Source: Limnohabitans sp. Rim8
GTDB lineage: Bacteria > Pseudomonadota > Gammaproteobacteria > Burkholderiales > Burkholderiaceae_C
DNA: 35,111 nucleotides
NCBI RefSeq assembly: GCF_945869175.1
Contig: NZ_CAMBNZ010000020.1
Span: forward strand, 1 to 35,111
Direction: 5' to 3'
Shown one piece after another: positions 7,697 to 16,900 of the stretch. The number at the start of each line of letters is the position of its first letter. Position 1 is the first letter of the stretch. Position numbers and translations under genes: made by a program. Under the pieces are notes generated by a model. That model was not told the DNA's origin. It did not search any database and worked only from the letters and a program-made list of their open reading frames with translations.

Positions 7697-7741
7697 ATGC
7701 AATTTCAAAGGGGCTTTGATCTCCCCTTGAAAATATTGCAT
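7697..7741 (-). terminator. Long imperfect stem-loop at the lon 3' end
   Basis: Minus strand: ATGCAAT (7741-7735) pairs with ATTGCAT (7703-7697). An inner TTCAAGGGG / CCCCTTTGAA stem sits around a 9-nt loop, with small bulges. The arm overlaps the last base of the lon stop codon. There is no clean T run, so it may be a transcript-stabilising end rather than a simple terminator. Confidence 0.5.
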
Positions 7742-10164
7742 CAATGTTTAACTGCTTCTTGCTTGGTGGTTGACGCGACCGCAGACAAGGCTGCAGCGGC
7801 CACCTCTTCGTCACTCAAGGGTGTGGGCTTGGCCTCCAGAGCCACATCCAACACTTGGTCGATCCATTTGACCGGGACGATCTCCAGACCATTTTTGACA
7901 TTCTCGGGAATGTCCTGAAGGTCTTTGATGTTGTCCTCTGGAATCAACACGGTCTTGATGCCACCTCGCAGGGCCGCCAACAGCTTTTCTTTCAAACCGC
8001 CGATGGCCGTGACCTCACCGCGCAAGGTGATCTCGCCCGTCATGGCCACATCGGCACGCACAGGAATGCCCGTCATGGCAGACACCATGGCCGTGGTCAT
8101 GGCGGCACCGGCACTCGGCCCATCTTTGGGCGTGGCGCCGTCCGGCACGTGAATGTGCAGGTCTTTCTTTTCAAAGACCTCGTCTTTGATGCCCAAAAGG
8201 CGTGAACGGCTGCGCACGACGGTGCGTGCAGCCTCCACCGACTCTTTCATCACATCGCCCAAGGAGCCGGTGCGGGTGATCACGCCTTTGCCAGGCATCA
8301 AGGCTGCTTCGATGGTCAGCAAATCGCCGCCCACCTCGGTCCACGCCAAACCCACGACTTGACCCACTTGGTTTTTTTGCTCGGCACGGCCGTAGGTGTA
8401 CTTGCGCACGCCCAAAAAGTCGTTCAAGTTATCGGCATTCACCAACACCTGTGGCGTCATTTGCTTGAGCAACAAGGCTTTGACAACCTTGCGGCAAATC
8501 TTGCCCAACTCACGCTCTAGGGAGCGAACACCGGCTTCACGGGTGTAATAACGCACCACATCACGCACAGCGTCTTCGGTCACCTGAAGTTCCGTGTCTT
8601 TCACACCGTTGTTGGTCATTTGCTTGGGCAGCAAATACTTCATGGCGATGCTGGTTTTTTCATCTTCGGTGTAGCCAGACAATCGGATCACTTCCATCCG
8701 GTCCAACAAGGCCGAGGGAATGTTCATGGAGTTCGAGGTGGCCACAAACATGACATCGCTCAGATCAAAGTCAACCTCAACATAGTGATCACCAAATGTG
8801 TGGTTTTGTTCAGGATCCAAAACCTCCAGCAAGGCGCTGGAGGGATCACCCCGGAAATCGGTGCCCAGTTTGTCGATCTCGTCGAGCAAGAACAGCGGGT
8901 TCTTGGTACCCACCTTGTTCAGGTTTTGCAGCACTTTGCCGGGCAAGGCACCGATGTAGGTGCGGCGGTGACCGCGAATTTCGGCCTCATCGCGCATACC
9001 GCCCAGCGCCATGCGCACGTATTTGCGCCCTGTGGCCTTGGCAATCGACTGGCCCAGCGATGTTTTGCCCACGCCGGGGGGGCCAACCAAGCACAGGATC
9101 GGCGCTTTGACTTTGTCCACGCGTTGCTGGACTGCGAGGTATTCCAAAATTCGGTCTTTGACTTTGTCCAGGCCAAAATGGTCTTGGTTCAACACCCCTT
9201 CGGCATTGGACAAATCGTGTTTGAGCTTGGTCTTTTTGCCCCAAGGCAGACCAATCAACACATCCAAGTAATTGCGAACCACCGATGCTTCTGCCGACAT
9301 GGGAGACATCAGTTTGAGTTTTTTCAGCTCGCCATCAGCCTTTTTGCGGGCTTCAGCAGACATCTTGGCGGCCTTGATCTTCTTTTCGAGTTCCTCGATG
9401 TCAGCGCCCTCTTCGCCATCGCCCAGTTCTTTTTGAATGGCCTTGACCTGCTCATTCAGATAGAAATCACGTTGGTTCTTTTCCATTTGGCGCTTCACAC
9501 GGCCACGGATGCGCTTGTCCACATTCAGGATGTCGACCTCGTGCTCGAGTTGCGCAAAAAGGTTTTCCAGCCGCGCCTTGATGTTGGCCAAGTCCAACAC
9601 CTGCTGCTTGTTTTCCAGCTTAAGGGGCAAATGCGCGGCAATGGTGTCGGCCAAGCGACCGGGGTCGTCGATGCTGGAAATCGAGGTGAGGATCTCAGGC
9701 GGTATTTTCTTGTTCAGTTTGACGTACTGGTCAAACTGCTGCATCACGGCGCGACGCAGCGCCTCAATTTCGCTGCTGGCATCCGATTGTTCAGAAAGAG
9801 GATCGACAGGGGTGACGGCAGCTACAAAGTGCGCATCGCCATCCTCAATCGACTTGACCACGGCGCGTTGTTGGCCCTCGACCAGCACTTTGACCGTGCC
9901 ATCGGGCAGTTTCAGCATCTGCAATATGGTCGATACGCACCCCACCTCGAACATGTCGTCGACAGCAGGTTCGTCCTTGGCTGCGGTCTTTTGGGCGACC
10001 AGCATGATGCGGCGCTCAGCGGCCATGGCCGACTCCAAGGCTTTGATGCTCTTGGGGCGACCCACAAACAAAGGAATCACCATATGAGGGAACACCACGA
10101 CGTCGCGCAAAGGCAACATCGGAAGTTCAATCAAGGTGGATGGCAAAGGCGTGTGTCCAGACAT
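7741..10164 (-). CDS. lon: ATP-dependent protease Lon
   Basis: Lon degrades misfolded and regulatory proteins in the cytoplasm as a homohexameric AAA+ serine protease. The 807 residues cover the N-terminal substrate domain (about 12-205), a coiled-coil region (about 205-300), the AAA+ module with Walker A GPPGVGKT (361-368), Walker B LFLLDEID (424-431), and the C-terminal protease domain. That domain has Ser684 in PKDGPSAGAAM and Lys727 in GGLKEK as the catalytic dyad. Length matches LonA. The ATG at 10162-10164 has GAGGGA about 9 bp upstream. A sigma-32-like promoter is readable at 10193-10220, about 30-55 bp before the start. It follows clpX with a 100-bp gap. Confidence 0.98.
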   Translation of the reverse strand: MSGHTPLPSTLIELPMLPLRDVVVFPHMVIPLFVGRPKSIKALESAMAAERRIMLVAQKTAAKDEPAVDDMFEVGCVSTILQMLKLPDGTVKVLVEGQQRAVVKSIEDGDAHFVAAVTPVDPLSEQSDASSEIEALRRAVMQQFDQYVKLNKKIPPEILTSISSIDDPGRLADTIAAHLPLKLENKQQVLDLANIKARLENLFAQLEHEVDILNVDKRIRGRVKRQMEKNQRDFYLNEQVKAIQKELGDGEEGADIEELEKKIKAAKMSAEARKKADGELKKLKLMSPMSAEASVVRNYLDVLIGLPWGKKTKLKHDLSNAEGVLNQDHFGLDKVKDRILEYLAVQQRVDKVKAPILCLVGPPGVGKTSLGQSIAKATGRKYVRMALGGMRDEAEIRGHRRTYIGALPGKVLQNLNKVGTKNPLFLLDEIDKLGTDFRGDPSSALLEVLDPEQNHTFGDHYVEVDFDLSDVMFVATSNSMNIPSALLDRMEVIRLSGYTEDEKTSIAMKYLLPKQMTNNGVKDTELQVTEDAVRDVVRYYTREAGVRSLERELGKICRKVVKALLLKQMTPQVLVNADNLNDFLGVRKYTYGRAEQKNQVGQVVGLAWTEVGGDLLTIEAALMPGKGVITRTGSLGDVMKESVEAARTVVRSRSRLLGIKDEVFEKKDLHIHVPDGATPKDGPSAGAAMTTAMVSAMTGIPVRADVAMTGEITLRGEVTAIGGLKEKLLAALRGGIKTVLIPEDNIKDLQDIPENVKNGLEIVPVKWIDQVLDVALEAKPTPLSDEEVAAAALSAVASTTKQEAVKH

Positions 10165-10192
10165 GGTGTGTCCCTCGGGTCTATTCAGCTAC

Positions 10193-10220
10193 ACATGGTT
10201 GCTGCGGACGCGAATTCAAC
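10193..10220 (-). promoter_or_regulatory. Putative sigma-32 (heat-shock) promoter of lon
   Basis: Minus strand: GTTGAAT (10220-10214), a 13-bp spacer, then AACCATGT (10200-10193). Compared with the sigma-32 consensus CTTGAAA-N13-CCCCATNT, the TTGAA core and CCAT-T core match. The predicted start would leave a leader of about 20-25 nt before the lon ATG. lon is a classic sigma-32 gene, so motif and context agree. Confidence 0.6.
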
Positions 10221-10233
10221 CCAGCCGCAGCAA
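10199..10233 (-). repeat. 9-bp inverted repeat in the clpX-lon gap
   Basis: TTGCTGCGG at 10199-10207 and CCGCAGCAA at 10225-10233 are perfect reverse complements with 17 bp between. The repeat encloses the -35 element of the putative lon promoter. No T run follows, so it is not a standard terminator of clpX. It could be an operator-like element or an RNA stem ending the clpX transcript. Confidence 0.6.
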
Positions 10234-10264
10234 GGAATCCATAGCGTGATGCAGCACATGTGGG

Positions 10265-11530
10265 TCAGGCCTGCTTGGCCGACTCGCGGTATACCAGCAA
10301 CGGTGGTTTGTTGTCGTCGATGACGGATTCGTCCACCACGACTTTTTCAACGTTCGCTTGGTTGGGCAATTCGAACATGGTGTCAATCAGCGCTTGCTCC
10401 ATGATCGAGCGCAGGCCGCGGGCACCGGTTTTGCGGGCCAAGGCCTTGCGGGCCATGGCCGCCAATGCGTTGGGGCGAACTTCAAGCTCCACCCCCTCCA
10501 TGGCCAGCAGTTTGGTGAACTGCTTGACCACTGCATTTTTGGGCTCGGTCAAGATTTGAACCAGTGCGTCTTCGGTCAATTCAGCCAAAGTCGCCACCAC
10601 AGGCAAACGGCCCACCAACTCTGGAATCAGGCCAAATTTGATCAAATCTTCGGGTTCAACTTCGTTGAACACATCGGTCACGGAGCGCTGTTTTTTGCTC
10701 TTGACGGTCGCTCCAAAACCAATGCCACCGGATTCCATGCGGTTTTCGATGACTTTTTCCAAGCCAGCAAATGCACCGCCGCAAATGAACAAAATGTTGG
10801 TGGTGTCAATTTGAAGAAAATCTTGATTGGGGTGTTTGCGCCCGCCTTGGGGTGGAACGCTGGCCATGGTGCCCTCGACAAGCTTGAGCAAAGCTTGCTG
10901 CACGCCCTCGCCCGACACGTCACGGGTGATCGATGGGTTGTCTGATTTGCGGGTGATCTTGTCGATCTCGTCGATGTAGACAATGCCGCGCTGAGCCCGC
11001 TCCACGTCATAGTTGCAGGTCTGCAGCAATTTGGCCACGATGTTTTCAACGTCTTCACCCACATAGCCGGCTTCGGTCAAGGTGGTGGCGTCGGCCATGA
11101 CAAAGGGCACGTCCAGCATGCGGGCCATGGTCTGCGCCAGCAAAGTTTTGCCCGAACCCGTGGGGCCGATCAGCAAAATATTGCTTTTGGCCAGCTCCAC
11201 GTCGTCTTTCTTGGCACTTTCTTTGTGCTTGAGGCGCTTGTAGTGGTTGTAGACCGCCACCGCCAAGCTGCGCTTGGCTTTTTCTTGACCAATGACGTAG
11301 TTGTCGAGGTTGGTTTTGATGTCCAGGGGGGTTGGCAAACCCTCTTTAGCGCCATCGGCCAGCGTCGTGGTGGCCAGTTCATCGCGCACGATGTCGTTGC
11401 ACAAGTCAATGCATTCATCGCAGATGAAAACCGATGGTCCTGCTATCAGCTTTTTGACCTCGTGCTGGCTTTTGCCACAAAAGGAGCAAAACAGGTTTTT
11501 CTCAGTCGTTGAGCCTTTTTTATCGGCCAT
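10265..11530 (-). CDS. clpX: ATP-dependent Clp protease ATP-binding subunit ClpX
   Basis: ClpX is the hexameric AAA+ unfoldase that recognises tagged substrates and feeds ClpP. The 421-residue protein has the N-terminal C4 zinc-binding domain (Cys15, Cys18, Cys37, Cys40 in CSFCGK and CDEC), Walker A GPTGSGKT (122-129), Walker [11 protein letters not shown], the pore loop region GYVGEDVE, the ClpP-contacting IGF-like loop (GGIGFGA) and the C-terminal sensor 2 GARGLRS. All key parts are intact. The ATG at 11530 has GAGG about 9 bp upstream. It follows clpP by 108 bp, which contain a strong terminator-like hairpin, so clpX either depends on readthrough or has its own promoter in that gap. Confidence 0.98.
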   Translation of the reverse strand: MADKKGSTTEKNLFCSFCGKSQHEVKKLIAGPSVFICDECIDLCNDIVRDELATTTLADGAKEGLPTPLDIKTNLDNYVIGQEKAKRSLAVAVYNHYKRLKHKESAKKDDVELAKSNILLIGPTGSGKTLLAQTMARMLDVPFVMADATTLTEAGYVGEDVENIVAKLLQTCNYDVERAQRGIVYIDEIDKITRKSDNPSITRDVSGEGVQQALLKLVEGTMASVPPQGGRKHPNQDFLQIDTTNILFICGGAFAGLEKVIENRMESGGIGFGATVKSKKQRSVTDVFNEVEPEDLIKFGLIPELVGRLPVVATLAELTEDALVQILTEPKNAVVKQFTKLLAMEGVELEVRPNALAAMARKALARKTGARGLRSIMEQALIDTMFELPNQANVEKVVVDESVIDDNKPPLLVYRESAKQA

Positions 11531-11573
11531 AAATGTCGCCTCGGTATCCGGAATTCGTCAATGATAACGAAAG

Positions 11574-11608
11574 AAAAACGGCGCTCACCCTTTTGAGGTA
11601 AACGCCGT
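11574..11608 (-). terminator. Strong intrinsic terminator between clpP and clpX
   Basis: Minus strand: ACGGCGTTTACC (11608-11597) and GGTGAGCGCCGT (11589-11578) pair over 12 bp (two G-T wobbles) with a 7-nt loop. Five T follow (11578-11574). It sits 30 bp after the clpP stop and 44 bp before the clpX start. Confidence 0.85.
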
Positions 11609-11618
11609 CAACCTGGGA

Positions 11619-11633
11619 GCCGGGAACCCCGGC
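11619..11633 (-). repeat. Short GC-rich hairpin just after clpP
   Basis: GCCGGG (11619-11624) and CCCGGC (11628-11633) with a 3-nt loop lie 5 bp after the clpP stop codon and just before the terminator. It has no T run; it may protect the clpP message end. Confidence 0.55.
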
Positions 11634-11638
11634 CACGC

Positions 11639-12247
11639 TCAAGCGCGTTTTGAAATCACCTCGTCCACCAAACCGTAGTCTTTGGACTCATTGGCTGACA
11701 AGTAATAGTCACGCTCGGTGTCGCGCTCGATGCGCTCCAAAGGCTGGCCTGTGTTCTCGGCCAAGATGCGGTTGAGCTGTTCACGGGTCTTGATGATCTC
11801 ACGCGCAGCGATTTCGATTTCGGTGGCCTGACCACGCGCACCACCCAAAGGTTGGTGAATCATGATTTTGGAGTTAGGCAGCGAAAAACGCTTGCCCTTG
11901 GCGCCTGAAGAGAGCAAGAAAGCCCCCATGCTGGCGGCCATGCCGTTGCACAAAGTTGACACATCGGGCTTGATGAAGTTCATGGTGTCATAAATGGCCA
12001 TGCCGGCACTGACCGAACCACCCGGCGAGTTGATGTACAGCGAAATGTCCTTTTCAGGGTTTTCACTTTCCAAAAACAACAACTGGGCCACGATCAGGTT
12101 GGCCATGTGGTCATTGACCTCACCCACCAAAAAGATCACGCGTTCCTTGAGCAGACGCGAGTAAATGTCGTAGGCGCGTTCACCGCGGCCCGACTGCTCG
12201 ACGACCATAGGGACCATGCCCAAATTTGTGATGTCCAGTGCGCTCAT
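11639..12247 (-). CDS. clpP: ATP-dependent Clp protease proteolytic subunit ClpP
   Basis: ClpP forms the tetradecameric serine-protease barrel used by ClpX and ClpA. The 202 residues include the catalytic triad Ser106 (GMAASMGAF), His131 (IMIHQPLGG) and Asp180 ([10 protein letters not shown]), with the 25- and 49-residue spacings of E. coli ClpP, plus the [12 protein letters not shown] strand that binds substrate. The ATG at 12247 is preceded by GGAGAAAAG. Upstream of it (12303-12330) is a sigma-32-like promoter. trigger factor lies 121 bp upstream on the same strand. Nothing unusual is seen in the protein. Confidence 0.98.
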   Translation of the reverse strand: MSALDITNLGMVPMVVEQSGRGERAYDIYSRLLKERVIFLVGEVNDHMANLIVAQLLFLESENPEKDISLYINSPGGSVSAGMAIYDTMNFIKPDVSTLCNGMAASMGAFLLSSGAKGKRFSLPNSKIMIHQPLGGARGQATEIEIAAREIIKTREQLNRILAENTGQPLERIERDTERDYYLSANESKDYGLVDEVISKRA

Positions 12248-12302
12248 CTTTTCTCCAAAAATATGAATGTGACTTTAACCTGAGTGCTCAAGCCCACCAA
12301 TG

Positions 12303-12330
12303 AGATGGGGCTTGTCAGCCGAACTGCAAG
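12303..12330 (-). promoter_or_regulatory. Putative sigma-32 promoter of clpP
   Basis: Minus strand: CTTGCAG (12330-12324), exactly 13 bp, then CCCCATCT (12310-12303). The -10 element matches the sigma-32 consensus CCCCATNT fully and the -35 matches five of seven bases of CTTGAAA. clpP is a known heat-shock gene. The predicted leader is about 50 nt. Confidence 0.65.
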
Positions 12331-12347
12331 CACGGCACAAGCCCCAT
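12305..12347 (-). repeat. 11-bp perfect inverted repeat between tig and clpP
   Basis: ATGGGGCTTGT at 12305-12315 is the exact reverse complement of ACAAGCCCCAT at 12337-12347. The 21-bp centre contains a further GCCG/CGGC pairing. The clpP -10 element lies in one arm. On the minus strand no T run follows, so simple termination of tig is unlikely. Confidence 0.75.
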
Positions 12348-12368
12348 TTTCAAGGGAATCGAAACCGA

Positions 12369-13682
12369 TCAGCCGTGCTGGGCCATCAACTCTTCAAAAG
12401 AAATGGCTTTTTCGACCACTTTGGCTTGGGCCAACACGAAGTCAGAGACATTGCTCTCGATCACTACGGCTTCGACTTCGGCCATGCGTTGGTTGTCGCT
12501 GTTGTACCAACGCACCACGTCATCGGGACGCTCATAACTGGCGGCCAACTCTGCGATGTGGGCCTTGATCTGTTCAGGCTTGGCATGCAGAGTGTTGCCA
12601 CGCACAACTACGGCCACCACCAAACCCAAACGAACGCGCTGCTCCGCTTGAGGACGGAAGATGTCGTCAGGAATCGGGGCATTCTCTGCGTCCTTGACAC
12701 CGCGCTGTTTCAAGTCAGCGCGAGCACCTTCTTTGAGACGCTCGATTTCGTTTTGCACAATGGATTGGGGCAAGTCCAGCTCAGCCTTGGCGACCAAAGC
12801 GTCCATGGCGGCTTGCTTGTTGCGCGCCAGGAGGCGGAATTTCACCTCGCGCTCCAGGTTTTTGCGGATGTCAGCACGCAGGCCGTCCACGGTCGCGTCA
12901 GCAATGCCCAAGGACTTGGCCAGGGCTTCGTTGACATCGGGCAGATTGGCGGCTTCAATTTTCTTGATGGTGACCATGAAGTCAGCGGTTTTACCCGCCA
13001 CATCCTGACCGTGGTAATCGGCGGGAAATGCCAAGGGGAAGGTTTTGCTTTCGCCCGACTTCATGCCGCGCACAGCTTCTTCGAATTCCTTGAGCATCTG
13101 GCCGTCGCCCAAAATGAACTGGAAGTCTTCGGCTTTGCCCCCGGAAAACACTTCACCGTCGATCTTGCCTTCGAAGTCGATGGTGGCTCGGTCGCCCTCT
13201 TGCGCAGCAGCATCTTGGGCACGCTGGGCAAAAGTGCGGCGCTGCTTGCGCAAAATGTCCAAGGTCTTGTCGATGGCCGCGTCAGAGACTTCAGCAGTCA
13301 GTTTTTCCACTTCGGTGTCGGCCAAGTTGCCCAGCTTGACTTCGGGGTACACCTCAAAAATAGCATCAAAGTTCAACTCGCCCTCGGGGGCACCTTCTTT
13401 TTCAGAAATACGGGGTTGACCGGCCACGCGCACTTGGGCTTCGTTGGCCGCAACAGAGAAGGCCTGACCTACTTTGTCGTTCAGCACCTCGTACTGAACC
13501 GAGTAACCATAGCGCTGCGCCACCACGTTCATGGGCACTTTGCCTGGACGAAAGCCATCCATCTTGACGGTGCGGGCCATTTTCTTCAGACGCGCATCCA
13601 CTTCGGACTGAATGGCCGCCACAGGCACACTCAGGGTGATCTTGCGTTCCAGCTTTTCAAGGGTTTCAACAGTCACAGTCAT
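12369..13682 (-). CDS. tig: Trigger factor (ribosome-associated peptidyl-prolyl isomerase)
   Basis: Trigger factor binds at the ribosome exit tunnel and assists folding of nascent chains. The 437 residues contain the N-terminal ribosome-binding domain with the signature loop GFRPGKVPMNVV (about 44-55). A central FKBP-type PPIase domain follows (about 155-240, with GDRATIDFEGKIDGEVFSGG and GMKSGESKTFPLAFP), then the long alpha-helical C-terminal chaperone domain. Length matches the family (430-450). The ATG at 13682 has a weak ribosome site (GAGAACGACG). It follows tRNA-Leu(UAG) by 63 bp and precedes clpP, the standard gene order in this group. Confidence 0.97.
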   Translation of the reverse strand: MTVTVETLEKLERKITLSVPVAAIQSEVDARLKKMARTVKMDGFRPGKVPMNVVAQRYGYSVQYEVLNDKVGQAFSVAANEAQVRVAGQPRISEKEGAPEGELNFDAIFEVYPEVKLGNLADTEVEKLTAEVSDAAIDKTLDILRKQRRTFAQRAQDAAAQEGDRATIDFEGKIDGEVFSGGKAEDFQFILGDGQMLKEFEEAVRGMKSGESKTFPLAFPADYHGQDVAGKTADFMVTIKKIEAANLPDVNEALAKSLGIADATVDGLRADIRKNLEREVKFRLLARNKQAAMDALVAKAELDLPQSIVQNEIERLKEGARADLKQRGVKDAENAPIPDDIFRPQAEQRVRLGLVVAVVVRGNTLHAKPEQIKAHIAELAASYERPDDVVRWYNSDNQRMAEVEAVVIESNVSDFVLAQAKVVEKAISFEELMAQHG

Positions 13683-13745
13683 CGTCGTTCTCGGTTAATT
13701 GAATGTCTCACAGGCCGCTGCTGATGTCATCGGCCACAAGTCGTT

Positions 13746-13832
13746 TGGTGCGCGGGGCGGGACTCGAACCCGCACAGTGTTGCCACCGTCAGGACCTAAA
13801 CCTGGTGCGTCTACCAATTTCGCCACCCGCGC
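13746..13832 (-). tRNA. tRNA-Leu (anticodon UAG)
   Basis: On the minus strand the gene begins GCGCGGGTGGCGAAATTGG at 13832. It has anticodon arm CCAGG-TTTAGGT-CCTG with UAG, a class II variable arm (ACGGTGGCAACACTGT), T arm GGGTTCGAGTCCC, acceptor CCCGCGC, discriminator A and encoded CCA ending at 13746. It is placed between the RND terminator and tig. Confidence 0.95.
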
Positions 13833-13842
13833 ATGTCCAAAT

Positions 13843-13873
13843 AAAAAGGGCGCCAGGCCCACCCATTGGCGCC
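13843..13873 (-). terminator. Intrinsic terminator after the RND pump gene
   Basis: Minus strand: GGCGCCA (13873-13867) and TGGCGCC (13855-13849) form a 7-bp GC-rich stem with an 11-nt loop. CTTTTTATTT follows. It lies 75 bp after the pump stop codon and only 10 bp before the 5' end of tRNA-Leu(UAG). Confidence 0.8.
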
Positions 13874-13948
13874 GAAGCCCTTTGGCAAACCTGACCGCCC
13901 GCTTGAAATCGGTCAACTTTATATTTTAGCCGCTTCAATTGGGCAATT

Positions 13949-16900
13949 TCAGGTCGGGTCTTGATTTGGCCGCTCAATTCGAAACCAAGCCGCGTACATG
14001 GCCGGCAGGGCCAGCAAGGTCAAAGCGGTCGCCACAATCAAGCCACCCATGATGGCCACCGCCATGGGCCCCCAGAAAATGCTTCTGGACAACGGAATCA
14101 TGGCCAACACCGCCGCCGCAGCCGTGAGCACGATGGGACGCAAACGCCGCACTGCAGACTCCACAATCGCTTGCCATGGTGCCATGCCCGCTGCACGGTC
14201 TTGTTCGATCTGGTCGATCAGGATCACCGAGTTGCGCTGGATCATGCCCATCAGCGCAATGACGCCCAGCAGCGCCACAAAACCAAACGGTCTGTCTAAG
14301 ACCAACAAAGCCCCTGCCACGCCCGCCATCCCCAGAGGACCGGTCAAAAACACCAGCATGGCACGGCTGAAACTTTGCAGCTGCAGCATGAGCAAGGTGA
14401 AAGTGATAAAAAGCATGACCGGCACGCCTTCTGCAATCGAAGCTGAGCCCTTGGCGCTTTCTTCGACGGCCCCGGCCACCTCGATGCGGTAGCCATTCAA
14501 GCCCTGGCCTTGCCAACTGGCCTCGGTCTTTTTCAACTCGGGCAGCAACTGGGCCGTCACGGTGGCGCCTTGCAGCCCTTCAGCAATATCCGACTGCACC
14601 GTGATGGCAAATTGCCGCCCCTCCCGCCACATCACACCCGGCTCCCAGGCAAAAACGGGGGTGGCCACCTGCAGCAACGGAATCGACCGGCCAGAAGCCG
14701 TGGGCACATAGGTTTGACTCAAGTCCGACAAGGCGTCTCGCTCATCCAAAGGCTGGCGCAAAACGATGTCAATGAGCTTGTCGCCTTCACGAAATTGGCC
14801 CACAGCCGAACCACTGAGCAAGGTGCGAGAAGCTTGTGCGATCGACTGGCTGGTCACACCCAATGCCCGGGCTTTGGCTTGGTCCACGTCCAGGCGCACC
14901 GACTTGACCGATTCATTCCAGTTGTCGTTCACACCCCGGGTGTTGGGATTCAGGCGCATTTGCGCTTTGATCTCGTCGGCCTTTGATCGCAACACTTGGG
15001 GATCGGGCCCCACCACCCGAAACTGAACCGGATAGGGCACGGGTGGACCATTGGGCAACAATTTCACACGGCCACGCACCTCGGGAAACTCTTGGGCCAG
15101 CAATGCTGGCAATTGAGCCCTCAGCACCTCTCGGGTTTTCAGGTCATCCGGTAAGACAATCAGCTGCGCCACATTGGTCTGGGGAAACACTTGATCGAGT
15201 GGCAAATAAAAGCGGGGCACGCCCGAACCGATCCAAGCCGTGACCGACTTCACACCTGCTTCTTGGGCCAGACGCTGCTCCACACGGCGGGTCACATCCT
15301 CACTGGCTTTGACGGGTGAGCCCTCTGGAAGCCATAAGTCAACAATGATCTCAGGGCGAGAGGAGTCCGGAAAGAATTGCTGTTGCACTTTGCCCATGCC
15401 CAGCATGCCCATGGCGAACAAGAACACGGTGATGCCAATCGTCTTCCAGCGGTGGGTCACGCACCAAGTCACCCAGGCACGGAAGTGCCGGTAAAAAGGC
15501 GTGTTGAACATCTCGGCCGAATCCAACTGCTCGGCCGATAGCGTGTGCACAGGGGGTTTGAGCAACCAAGCGCCCAAATACGGGACAAAGTAAACCGAGG
15601 CCACCCAACTGACCAAGAGCGCAACCACTGTGACCGCGAAAATCGCAAAGGTGTATTCGCCCGTCATGGACTTGGCCATGCCAATCGGTAAAAAGCCGGC
15701 AGCCGTGATCAGTGTGCCCGTGAGCATGGGCATGGCCGTCAACTCATAGGCAAAAGTCGCAGCGCGGACTTTGTCATACCCCTCTTCCATCTTGCGCACC
15801 ATCATCTCCACCGCAATGATGGCGTCGTCCACCAACAAACCCAATGCGATGATCAGCGAACCCAGCGAAATTTTGTGCAGACCAATGCCCAAGTAGTGCA
15901 TGGCCAGAAAAGTCACGGCCAGGACCAAGGGAATGGTGATGCCCACCACCAAACCAGGGCGAATGTCCAAAGTCCAGCGGCGCCAAACAGGCTGATGGCC
16001 CGGGCGTTTGTGCAGGCCCAAGGCCAAAAAACTCACAGCCAACACGATCACCACCGCCTCGATCAGCACTTTGATGAACTCATTGACCGAATTGGACACG
16101 GCGCTCGGTTGGTCCTGCACCTGGGTCAAAGTCATGCCCACAGGCAAGCTGGCTTGGATGCTTTTGACCGTCCCACGCAAAGCCTTGCCCAGGGCAATGA
16201 TGTCACCGCCTTTGGCCATAGAGACCCCCAGGGCGATGACTTCTTGCTGTTCGTGGCGCACTTTCACATTGACTGGGTCCGCATAACCCCGCGTCACCGT
16301 GGCGATATCGGACAAACGGATTTGCGCACCCGATGCACCGCGAATCGGCATGTCTTTTACATCTTGGAGGGATGAAAACTGACCGCCCACGCGGACCTGA
16401 ATCACATCTGCGGGTGACTGCACGGTACCCGCCGATTCCACCGCGTTTTGCTGTCCCAATTGGGCCAGCACCGCCCCCATGTCCAGACCCATCTGCGACA
16501 ACTTTTTTTGCGACACTTCGACAAAAACTTTTTCATCTTGTACGCCAAACAGCTCGACTTTCGCCACATCCGGCACCCGAAGCAGTTGCTGACGCAAGCT
16601 GTCGGCTTGTGTCTTGAGCTCTGCAGGCGAAAAACCCTGGCCGCCCAGCGCATAAATCACGCCAAACACATCACCAAACTCGTCGTTGAAAAAGGGCCCC
16701 ACCACCCCCGGCGGTAAAGTGCTACGCATGTCACCGATTTTTTTGCGCACCGCATACCAAATTTGAGGCACGTCACCTGGATTGGAGTTGTCCTTGATCT
16801 GGAAAATGATCTGCGCCTCACCCGGTTTGGAGTAACTGCGGATCTTGTCGGCATAAGGCACTTCTTGCAAAGTGCGCTCGATCTTGTCGGTCACCTGCTC

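Noticed and set aside
8620-10323. 567-codon open frame on the plus strand opposite lon
   Set aside because: It is a shadow of the GC-rich lon gene; lon has all motifs of its family, and this frame resembles no protein family.
12300-13724. 474-codon plus-strand frame opposite trigger factor
   Set aside because: Antisense shadow of tig; no family resemblance and no ribosome site.
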